From NCBI RefSeq assembly GCF_006542375.1, contig NZ_CP038143.1, forward strand, positions 558,001 to 622,000: 64,000 bases of DNA. Direction: 5' to 3'. Both the position numbers and the translations under genes were made by a program. The notes beneath the pieces were generated by a model that made no database searches, was not told where the DNA came from, and was given only the letters and a program-made list of their open reading frames with translations. Shown piece by piece: positions 57,627 through 64,000 of this stretch; position 1 is the first letter of the stretch; the number at the start of each line of letters is the position of its first letter. This stretch comes from Oecophyllibacter saccharovorans (GTDB lineage: Bacteria > Pseudomonadota > Alphaproteobacteria > Acetobacterales > Acetobacteraceae).

Positions 57627-57633
57627 TACCTTT
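57589..57633 (-). repeat. Left arm of a 45-bp perfect inverted repeat
   Basis: Identical, in reverse complement, to 57896-57940. It covers AAAGGTA plus the first 38 bases of the copy A peptide gene (ribosome-binding site and about 13 codons). Sequence identity falls away beyond it. Confidence 0.9.
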
Positions 57634-57902
57634 TTCCTGGCAAATGGGCCATCAAGGATTAGGGCCCCTGTTCATAAGTAGTCTATGATATTAAAGACCG
57701 TTTTGATGTGGCACGCTACCATTAGCCATTAGAGGGTCCTGCTCTCCGAAAATTTCCTTCATACATATGGGCTAGGCCCAGCCGCATCTGAAAAGCCGCA
57801 TTAAACAGCATTGTTTCTCTCGCTCAGGCGAAGATAGAATGTCGGGCGGCGCAAGCCCTGCCTTCCTGTGCAAATCTTTACCAAAGAAGAAAGAGAAAGG
57901 TA
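57627..57902. promoter_or_regulatory. Divergent promoter region between the two peptide/HTH modules
   Basis: 276 bases with no gene. It must hold the promoters for both modules. A 13-bp inverted repeat, TGGGC-TAG-GCCCA at 57768-57780, is a possible operator for the HTH proteins. A related GGGCC motif lies near 57645. Confidence 0.5.
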
Positions 57903-57940
57903 ATGACTGACAAGCTCATGAACTACTGGGCCGAAAAACC
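57896..57940 (+). repeat. Right arm of the 45-bp perfect inverted repeat
   Basis: Same 45 bases as the left arm, on the plus strand: ribosome-binding site AAAGG and first 38 bases of the copy B peptide gene. Confidence 0.9.
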
Positions 57941-58016
57941 AGTCCGTTTCTTTGTTTTCATTGCAGTTGTTGCACTAGTCGCGGCTATCGGCCGCTTGTG
58001 GTGGAATCTGTCATGA
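57903..58016 (+). CDS. 37-residue membrane peptide, copy B
   Basis: A tiny gene encoding MTDKLMNYWAEKP, a single hydrophobic helix (FFVFIAVVALVAAIG, residues 16-30) and the end RLWWNLS. It is identical to copy A over the first 12 codons at the DNA level; the helix itself has diverged while the GRLWWN-x-S end is kept. AAAGG is close to the ATG. The stop overlaps the following HTH gene by four bases (ATGA). Confidence 0.72.
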   Translation: MTDKLMNYWAEKPVRFFVFIAVVALVAAIGRLWWNLS

Positions 58017-58336
58017 ACGAAGCGAGCCGCCTGACTGCTGACCAGCTCGCTTTTGCAGGTCACGCTGCCTTCGGGGAAAAATGGCAGAGCCAACTGGCGC
58101 GCTACCTCAATGTCAACTCAAGCCGGATCCGGGGTGTTCTGTCTGGTAAGCGGCAGTCCCCGCCTGGGTGGACCCCGGAAATTCTTGAGCTGCTCCAGGA
58201 GCGCCAGAGAGAATGTGAAAGAGCCCGGACTCACCTGGCGCGTGAAGTTGGCCTCTGTGGTCTCTTCAGAAGAGAGCCCATGGGCAGGGACACCATAGTC
58301 ACCCCTCAAGAAAGCGGCGAGACGGTGACTCCTTAA
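58013..58336 (+). CDS. HTH-like small protein, copy B
   Basis: A 107-residue paralog of the protein at 57256. The HTH-like part is FGEKWQSQLARYLNVNSSRIRGVLSGKRQSPPGW, followed by TPEILELLQERQRECERA. It has an extra C-terminal tail of about 30 residues (GLFRREPMGRDTIVTP and on) not present in copy A. The start overlaps the peptide stop (ATGA). Together with copy A this gives two mirror-image modules. Function unknown. Confidence 0.72.
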   Translation: MNEASRLTADQLAFAGHAAFGEKWQSQLARYLNVNSSRIRGVLSGKRQSPPGWTPEILELLQERQRECERARTHLAREVGLCGLFRREPMGRDTIVTPQESGETVTP

Positions 58337-58548
58337 TCCCATCCCGCAAAAACAGTCATGGTCGAAACTTCCACCATCATCTGAGCAGCACGGCAGCGAT
58401 GATCTCAGAGCTCAGGATTCAGCCTTCTCTTCATTCCCTTTGCTTCCTGAAAGAGGATTGGCTTAGAGTTTAATCTTAACAGATTCAGCAATTTCTTAAC
58501 CTGCTGAGCCTGAACGAAACACTGGCGTCCCATAATCAGGAGAAGACC

Positions 58549-59322
58549 ATGACCGACCACAGCATCACTGGAAAAACCGTGCTGATTGCCGGGGGCGCCA
58601 AAAATCTGGGGGGTCTGTTGGCGCGTGATCTGGCACAGCATGGCGCCAGAGCGGTTGCTGTCCACTACAACAGTGACGCCTCAAAAGCGGAAGCCGATAA
58701 AACAGTTGCAGCCATCGAAGCGGCGGGCGCAAAGGCTTTTGCCTTCCAGGCTGACCTTACCAGTGCCGCAGCGATGGAGAAGCTGTTCACCCAGGCCAAG
58801 GAAGCAATGGGCAGCATTGATATCGCCGTCAATACCGTTGGCAAAGTGCTGAAAAAGCCGATGGTAGAAATCAGCGAAGCTGAATTTGACGAAATGAATG
58901 CTGTCAATTCCAAGACGGCCTTTTTCTTTCTCAAAGAAGCCGGCCGAACAGTAAGCGACAACGGCAAAATCTGCTCCCTCGTCACTTCGCTTCTGGGAGC
59001 CTATACCCCCTTCTATGCGGCCTACGCCGGCACCAAGGCGCCTGTCGAGCATTATACCCGTGCGGCCTCGAAAGAACTGGGAGAGCGCGGGATCTCCGTG
59101 ACAGCGATCGGGCCCGGGCCGATGGATACACCGTTTTTCTATCCTGCCGAAGGTGCGGATGCCGTGCAGTACCACAAAACCGCCGCGGCTTTGTCGCCCT
59201 TCTCCAAGACCGGCCTGACTGACATTGAAGATATCGTGCCCTTCATCCGCTTCCTCGTCTCCGAAGGCTGGTGGATGACCGGTCAGACTATTTTAGTGAA
59301 TGGGGGCTATACAACAAAATAA
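58549..59322 (+). CDS. Short-chain dehydrogenase/reductase
   Basis: A 257-residue classical SDR oxidoreductase. The nucleotide motif is IAGGAKNLGG (residues 13-22), an NAG-like motif follows at AVNTVG, and the catalytic Y159-x3-K163 pair is present with a Ser at 147. AGGAG lies six bases before the ATG. The substrate is unknown. It is the only ordinary-composition gene between the HTH module and the AT-rich gene. Confidence 0.88.
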   Translation: MTDHSITGKTVLIAGGAKNLGGLLARDLAQHGARAVAVHYNSDASKAEADKTVAAIEAAGAKAFAFQADLTSAAAMEKLFTQAKEAMGSIDIAVNTVGKVLKKPMVEISEAEFDEMNAVNSKTAFFFLKEAGRTVSDNGKICSLVTSLLGAYTPFYAAYAGTKAPVEHYTRAASKELGERGISVTAIGPGPMDTPFFYPAEGADAVQYHKTAAALSPFSKTGLTDIEDIVPFIRFLVSEGWWMTGQTILVNGGYTTK

Positions 59323-59410
59323 AGCCTAAAATTGAAAAAATTCCTTATCCCTTCTAAATAAGCACCCGTTCGATTCTTACAACACAAATTTCATAAAGAT
59401 CCAAGCCAAA

Positions 59411-60679
59411 ATGATAATCTACAATGGTAATGAGTTAGTCCTTCATAAGGTAGCGGGAGAGAGCAATTTTACCCTTATTACCTTTATGGGGGTAAATTAT
59501 CATGATAGAGCTATGAACTTATTTTTTCTTGAAAAACTCTCAAAAAAATATAAATTCAATTGTTATGGCATCACTACAAAGAAGCCTAATTGGTATATTT
59601 CCAGTGAAATTGACGAAATAGCAAGAATAATTGAATTAGACGGGGATTACAATATTAGGATTCTTGCAGGTCCCTCAATGGGGGGATTTGCTGCTATAAA
59701 ATTTTCTCGGCTGTTTAAAGCAGATATAGTCTTCGCTATGGCTCCTCAATATACTATTGATCCAGATATTGAAAGTAAATTCAATAATTATAGTCAATTT
59801 TATAATGACAGCATGTCAAATATGACTATAAGCAATAATGATTTAAGAGGAAAAATATTTATTGCTGTCGATCCTTATGATAAAATAGATTATTACCATT
59901 CTAAGAAAATTTTAGACCTTTCAGATAGTGGATTTGAGATTAATATAATACCTGTGTTTTATGCTGAACATATAGTCTATAATGATATATCTGGATCGGA
60001 CTCATTTAAAGAGATAATTTTAGCATTGAGTACTATGGATAATAGTAAAATTAATCTATCTGTTAGTAAGTCAAGGAGAAGAAATAACTATAATCTTATT
60101 AAAAGACTTAATCTATATAATAAAAATTTATATTTACAATCTTTATCTTTGTTAAGTGATAAAATTCATAATAAAGAACGCATCTATGCTAATCATAGTT
60201 ATATCTTAAAGAAAATACATGGACTATGCTTATTAAAGCGTTATGATCTTGCTCTTAGAATGAAGAATAAGCTTTTTTATAATTTTCTTTATTATAAAAT
60301 TCCTCAGAATATGGGTTTTAAAAATTTCCCTAGATTAATAATTGATTGTCATGGAAAAGTCATATGTTTTAACCATAAATGTGAATGTTTAGAATCAAGA
60401 GAGTTTGGAGATCAAAAACATTTATCACCTCTTTCTTTATATAGTATTGGAAATAAAAATTACTTGTTTTTTTGGTTTGAAGATGAAAGAGTATTTTTAT
60501 ATGTAAATGAACGGAAATCTTTATCTTTCTCGAGCGAAATTAATATGTCATCTCTTTGTTTAAATATTGATAATAGTTTAATATTTACCTCGTACGGTTA
60601 TTTAAGGAGTAATTTCGATGGGAGTGTATTCTTGTTTTCTGAAAATAAGCTCGAATGGGAAAAATTTGTTTTTGTTTAA
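59411..60679 (+). CDS. AT-rich alpha/beta-hydrolase-like protein, function unknown
   Basis: A 422-residue protein of very AT-rich coding sequence, unlike its neighbours. The N-terminal 210 residues look like an alpha/beta-hydrolase: nucleophile elbow GPSMGGFAA with S89, an acidic turn AVDPYDK (D154/D157) and H187 in FYAEHIVY. The rest is rich in Asn, Lys, Tyr and Ile and I do not recognise it; LIIDCHGKVICFN near 310 looks like the start of a beta-rich domain. The reading frame continues for 86 codons after the stop at 60677-60679. Probably acquired by transfer. Confidence 0.65.
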   Translation: MIIYNGNELVLHKVAGESNFTLITFMGVNYHDRAMNLFFLEKLSKKYKFNCYGITTKKPNWYISSEIDEIARIIELDGDYNIRILAGPSMGGFAAIKFSRLFKADIVFAMAPQYTIDPDIESKFNNYSQFYNDSMSNMTISNNDLRGKIFIAVDPYDKIDYYHSKKILDLSDSGFEINIIPVFYAEHIVYNDISGSDSFKEIILALSTMDNSKINLSVSKSRRRNNYNLIKRLNLYNKNLYLQSLSLLSDKIHNKERIYANHSYILKKIHGLCLLKRYDLALRMKNKLFYNFLYYKIPQNMGFKNFPRLIIDCHGKVICFNHKCECLESREFGDQKHLSPLSLYSIGNKNYLFFWFEDERVFLYVNERKSLSFSSEINMSSLCLNIDNSLIFTSYGYLRSNFDGSVFLFSENKLEWEKFVFV

Positions 60680-60940
60680 CATTTTTATTATTTATTATCG
60701 ACACGGCACGATAGAATAAGAGAACAGTTTCTAACCAATATTGACCCTAAATATCGTTCTATAACAGGTAATCTCTCCCAAATTATACTTGCAATAGCAT
60801 ATACTTGGATTAGAGGCCATCTAAAATCAAACAGTATTCTTGGAAAAATAGATTTTACATTATCTTTAGAGCCGTTTAGTTCCGGTCTCTTCTTATTTGA
60901 GTTAAGGTTACCTCCTAAAAAAGCAAGAAATTTGACTTAA
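60680..60940 (+). pseudogene. In-frame continuation after the AT-rich gene, possible truncated 3' part
   Basis: Immediately after the TAA at 60677 the same frame stays open for 86 codons (ending TAA 60938) and contains no ATG, GTG or other clear internal start. In such AT-rich sequence a run this long without a stop is unlikely by chance. It may be the C-terminal end of the preceding gene cut off by a nonsense change, or a remnant of another gene. It has no motif that I recognise (for example TRHDRIREQFLTNIDPKY near the start). Confidence 0.35.
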
Positions 60941-61239
60941 ATTACTTTAACAAGCCTATAAAACTCTCCAATATGGTGGGCCGTTCATTTTTGTTGAGCT
61001 CCATTTTGACCGGAAACGCTTCAATCTAGGTCAGAATAAGAAATACTTGCCAAGGCATAATCCACTCTTACCACTTCTGAAAATCTGGTATCTGTAGAAC
61101 GCTATGAAATGTTACTCAAAGAAATGAGCTTTATCCGTATAAAGCCTTTTATGCTGATATGAATTAGCCTCGTCTAAGGGCCTTAAGGTTTTCTGATTCA
61201 TCAACCGCATAAGTCTTCTATTACCGTCGCCTTAGCCTG
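60941..61239. other. AT-rich gene-free stretch
   Basis: 299 bases with stops in all frames and no motif I recognise. It may be decayed DNA between the transferred gene and the orphan membrane protein. Confidence 0.4.
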
Positions 61240-61662
61240 TCACTTTACCTCTGACTGTACTTTCGGTCCGGTTTTCGTCCAGACGTAAAGAATTGCTAAG
61301 GGTCCAAGCAAGGGAGAAGCCACCCAGAGCAGTGCATTCCAGACTATGCTGAGCGGGACGATGATGACAATCGGCATTATCAGTATGGTTTTGCCGAGTA
61401 TGAAAGCTTTTATCTGATCCCAGATGTATCTGGAAAACGGATACAGAAAAAAGCACAGCAGGCAAAGGAGAGAGAGACCTATATCGCCTCCGATGTGGCG
61501 AACACTTAAATTTTCTCTCTTCATAATTTCGGTAAATATTACCGCATATATTATAATGAGATATATAAAACTGAAGAAATAGGCTCTCTTCATAAAAGGT
61601 GGTGGAAAGTATTCGAATATCCTTTGAACCCTATTTCTCAAGGTATTCCGTTGTTCTGTCAT
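61240..61662 (-). CDS. Hypothetical membrane protein, four helices
   Basis: A 140-residue protein with about four hydrophobic segments (YFFSFIYLIIIYAVIF; LSLLCLLCFFLYPF; ILIMPIVIIVPLSIVW; LLWVASPLLGPLAILYVW). A GGAGAG sits directly upstream of ATG 61662, supporting a real gene. Composition is intermediate between the AT-rich block and the chromosome. No family recognised. Confidence 0.6.
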   Translation of the reverse strand: MTEQRNTLRNRVQRIFEYFPPPFMKRAYFFSFIYLIIIYAVIFTEIMKRENLSVRHIGGDIGLSLLCLLCFFLYPFSRYIWDQIKAFILGKTILIMPIVIIVPLSIVWNALLWVASPLLGPLAILYVWTKTGPKVQSEVK

Positions 61663-61723
61663 CTCTCCACCTCACAGCCGAACGCCCGCTGCCTCTTTAT
61701 ATCCTGTCTTGGGACCAGAATCT

Positions 61724-62479
61724 TCAAACCGGGGTAATCCGTCTCAAAGTCAGATTCAGCCGCCCGCCTAGGTCCAGTGGATCAGTTCCCGTCCCCCGAT
61801 TGCCGGGCTGACGGAGTTTCAGCAACCGGGGCACCCCATGCAATGACAGGCGACTGGCGCCCCCAAAAGCGATGATATCCCCGGAATCGAGGCGCACTTT
61901 GTGAATGCGTCCGTTCGGATCCTGAGTACGGCCGTTATCAGGATCCGCGATACGGAAGGTGGCGCTGCGGCCGAGCGACAGGGAGACGATGGGAAGCTCC
62001 CGCGCTGCTTCCCCATTATCCCGGTGCAGCCCCATATGTGCGTCTTCACTGTACCAATTGACCAGGCAGCAATCAGGCGGCGGCAGGGGTTCACTTCCCC
62101 TTCCCGCCTCCCGCCAGTAGGGAAGCGTGAAATGTTGCCAGAGGCCCAGCAGGAAGTCAGGAATCGGCGGCCAGGGCTGCTGGGTTTTGGGGTGAACGGG
62201 CTGATAACGCGCCCCGCGACGTTCGGAAACCCAGCCAAGCGGGCCAAGATTGGTCATGCGTACGCTGAAAGGAACGCCGCTTGCCGGCGAGCCGGGGCGT
62301 TCAGGCATATAGGGCCGGAAGAAGGGCGCCTCTTTCAGGCGCTCCCGCAGGTCTGCCACCACACTTTCCTGCTCCGGCAGGCTCAGTGCCTCCGGTGCAT
62401 GCCATACGCCGGGGGGCAGTTCGACACCGGGGAACTGAGAGCCGGCCTCTGGAAACAGTGAAAGTGAATTGGCACCCAT
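61724..62479 (-). CDS. alkB: AlkB-family DNA/RNA dealkylase
   Basis: A 251-residue 2OG-Fe(II) dioxygenase that directly reverses alkylation damage. The iron and cofactor residues are clear: NWYSEDAHMGLHRDN (HxD), SLSLGRSATF, GDIIAFGGASRLSLHGV with the distal His, and RLNLTLRR with the 2-oxoglutarate Arg. Length is slightly over the E. coli protein (216). It is not next to ada; a terminator separates it from hdeD upstream. Confidence 0.93.
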   Translation of the reverse strand: MGANSLSLFPEAGSQFPGVELPPGVWHAPEALSLPEQESVVADLRERLKEAPFFRPYMPERPGSPASGVPFSVRMTNLGPLGWVSERRGARYQPVHPKTQQPWPPIPDFLLGLWQHFTLPYWREAGRGSEPLPPPDCCLVNWYSEDAHMGLHRDNGEAARELPIVSLSLGRSATFRIADPDNGRTQDPNGRIHKVRLDSGDIIAFGGASRLSLHGVPRLLKLRQPGNRGTGTDPLDLGGRLNLTLRRITPV

Positions 62480-62540
62480 CTGTCCTGACCTCCTGATCCG
62501 CTTGCGGGCTCCGGCTTTCTTTTTCCATTACCAGAACAAT

Positions 62541-62576
62541 AAAAAAGCCTCCCAGCACAAATGTGGAGGGAGGCTT
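62541..62576 (-). terminator. Rho-independent terminator after hdeD-like gene
   Basis: Read on the minus strand: AAGCCTCCC, 14-base loop, GGGAGGCTT followed by six T in a row. It ends the HdeD-like transcript, 24 bases past its stop. Confidence 0.85.
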
Positions 62577-62600
62577 CCATCACAGCTCAGAAGATGAAAC

Positions 62601-63191
62601 TCAGGGAACCTGAGTAAGCTCCTGCTCCACCTTGCGCAGGGTGAAGCCGAAATAAGTGGCAGAGACGCCAGCCATGATCAGCTCGACTGCGATCAGCGTG
62701 CCGATGAACAGCAGACCGGCCCACGGCAGAGTTGCATAGAGCAGCACACCGACCAGCAGGGTCACGCCGCCGCTGAGCAGCCCGACCCACCAGCCGGGAA
62801 TGTGGCGCAGCTGGAAGGCCCAGTAAATACGCATCAGGCCACCGATGATCAGCATGGCTGCGATGAAGGCCGTCAGGAGCATGGCGCCCTGGACAGGCTC
62901 AAGGCACAGCAGGGCACCCGAGATAATGATCAGCACGCCCGTCAGCGCTGCAAGCCAGCGCGGCATACCGGCAGTGGGACCATGGCCGAAAACCTGCACC
63001 AGCTGCATCACACCACCGGCGATCAGCAGAACGCCGAGCACGATGGTGCTGGCCAGAGAAACCTGGAAAGCACAGATCCAGGCGAGGATGCCAAGGAGGA
63101 CCATGATGATACCGGCGGCGATGAAGTAGCCCGGCTTCATGGCTGGAGTCGGCAGAACGCCGACTCCAGGGATAATCTCCTGTTCGTTCAT
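62601..63191 (-). CDS. HdeD-family acid-stress membrane protein
   Basis: A 196-residue protein with six helices in three repeats, the DUF308/HdeD pattern (IIMVLLGILAWICAF; LGVLLIAGGVMQLVQVFG; GVLIIISGALLCLEP). HdeD in E. coli protects against acid at high cell density. For an acid-producing bacterium this role fits, but is inferred. ATG 63191 gives a standard N-terminus (MNEQEIIPGVGVLPTPAM); GGAG is upstream. Confidence 0.85.
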   Translation of the reverse strand: MNEQEIIPGVGVLPTPAMKPGYFIAAGIIMVLLGILAWICAFQVSLASTIVLGVLLIAGGVMQLVQVFGHGPTAGMPRWLAALTGVLIIISGALLCLEPVQGAMLLTAFIAAMLIIGGLMRIYWAFQLRHIPGWWVGLLSGGVTLLVGVLLYATLPWAGLLFIGTLIAVELIMAGVSATYFGFTLRKVEQELTQVP

Positions 63192-63913
63192 ATCTCGAAA
63201 ACTCCGATCTTGCGGCACCCTGGCGGAAAACGGCATGGACCGCCGCGCCGATGGCACCAGTGTTACATGACCGGACCATGGCGGCCGGTCTCAAAAACAG
63301 GGGATATCGCCCGCTTCGCCTTCTGCCCTGCCTCTTCTGGGCAGCAGGTATCAGATGCCGAAACCTTTCCCACTTGCACGCCCCTAACACAGACCGGCAG
63401 GCAGGGGTAGACTTCCAGTGAAGGTTTTAACCTATTTCCCGTCTTCTTTTCCATCTTCAATGGCAGCAATTGCGGCACTACCAGCTTCAGGTTCTACGCA
63501 TAGCGCGCGTGCCAGGTGCAAGTCTCGTGCATGGGAATCACCGCAGGTTCACCCGGGGAAACAGGAAAAGGCCTGAAAACAGCACTTGATCGTTCTTTAA
63601 ACATTCATTTCACACGTTTGTTTTTACTCTGAACGCCTCCCGTTTACAGCTCAAACACTGCTGGCTTCCCATTGCCGGCCCTGAACGTTTCGAAACAGTC
63701 ATGAGCTTGCCGCCTCTTGTCAGACAGATTGTCAGACAGGCCCAGCTCTGGGGCAGGGGAAACGTGCAGGAAAGCTCTGGCCTCCTCAGAACACGCGCGA
63801 TAAGATACGCCCTTTTCAGCCGGGCGGCGCGCCTGCAGCTTTCCTGCACGCAATCCCCAGACTTCGGCAGCCCCGGGTGCGGCCGCCCAGACCTATGGAG
63901 AGAAAAACGACCC
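63192..63913. other. Divergent intergenic region before accD
   Basis: 722 bases between hdeD-like and accD genes. No convincing gene. A tandem pair TTGTCAGACAG at 63717-63727 and 63729-63739 (12-base period, palindromic TGTCAGACA core) is a possible regulator site. The AT-rich patch at about 63595-63620 may be a promoter. Confidence 0.45.
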
Positions 63914-64000
63914 ATGAGCTGGCTGACCGATTATGTCCGCCCCAAGGTGCGGAGCCTCCTCCAGCGCGACGTGCCGGACAATCTCTGGACCAATTGCGAC
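63914..64000 (+). CDS. accD: Acetyl-CoA carboxylase beta subunit, start only
   Basis: The first 29 codons read MSWLTDYVRPKVRSLLQRD then VPDNLWTNCD, the characteristic AccD N-terminus ahead of the zinc ribbon (first Cys at the window edge). AccD is the carboxyltransferase beta subunit that makes malonyl-CoA for fatty acid synthesis. The gene runs off the right end. In many alphaproteobacteria it directly follows trpA. Confidence 0.88.
   Translation, partial: MSWLTDYVRPKVRSLLQRDVPDNLWTNCD

Noticed and set aside
60941-61239. Transposase remnant in the AT-rich gap
   Set aside because: No frame gave a recognisable transposase motif and no terminal inverted repeats were seen.
63610-63915. 101-codon minus-strand frame before accD
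   Set aside because: No ribosome-binding site or recognisable features; it overlaps the accD start.

Overview
The window reads as a chromosomal segment of an acetic acid bacterium (family Acetobacteraceae, Alphaproteobacteria). This is inferred from the GC-rich housekeeping genes, the alphaproteobacterial protein types (CTTG-N18-CCTAG heat-shock promoter at dnaK, etfD with etfB-etfA, NtrX-free OmpR-type signalling) and the mix of a bc1 complex with many exporters and an HdeD-like acid-stress protein. I cannot assign a genus from sequence alone; a small-genome, insect- or flower-associated genus is only a guess.

Layout. 1-9.2 kb: petABC (cytochrome bc1), a TIR-like protein joined to it, a Tas-type aldo/keto reductase, an MFS exporter, acetyl-CoA synthetase and a NERD-domain protein. 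9.3-15.1 kb: an OmpR/EnvZ-type two-component pair, a SIMPL-domain periplasmic protein with a Met/His-rich patch, an HtrA-like protease with a long low-complexity insert, and a small EamA transporter. 15.1-23 kb, all on the minus strand: hrpB, nitroreductase, apt, a receiver-only regulator coupled to a Bcr/CflA exporter, a TVP38-type membrane protein and a Nudix hydrolase. 23.6-32.2 kb: MFS transporter, LOG-family protein, murA, dcd, then a glycosyltransferase / basic small protein / DMT exporter cluster and an unusual lipoprotein. 32.7-43 kb: dnaK-dnaJ-dapB-metK-trmB, the electron-transfer-flavoprotein set (ETF-QO, etfB, etfA) and tRNA-Pro(CGG). 43-49.2 kb: a small secreted protein, an AT-rich FkbH-like gene, hemH-asd, a TM2 protein and a 2OG-Fe(II) oxygenase. 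49.6-54.7 kb: sucA, trpB, trpA.

54.7-63.9 kb is an accessory region. It holds a 19-repeat type I-E-like CRISPR array with no cas genes nearby, a Fic toxin with a VbhA-like antitoxin, two divergent paralogous modules (each a 37-residue membrane peptide overlapping a small HTH-like gene), an SDR oxidoreductase, a very AT-rich alpha/beta-hydrolase-like gene whose frame continues past its stop codon, an orphan membrane protein, alkB and hdeD. It ends at the first codons of accD. Because trpB-trpA-accD is a widespread alphaproteobacterial gene order, this 9.2-kb block looks like an insertion into an ancestral trpA-accD junction.

The best candidate for something undescribed is the pair of mirror-image membrane-peptide/HTH modules at 57256-58336, whose start regions share a 45-bp perfect inverted repeat, sitting next to Fic/VbhA and the CRISPR array. 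No database search was possible; family names rest on motifs I could read, and start sites are judged by ribosome-binding sites and family length.
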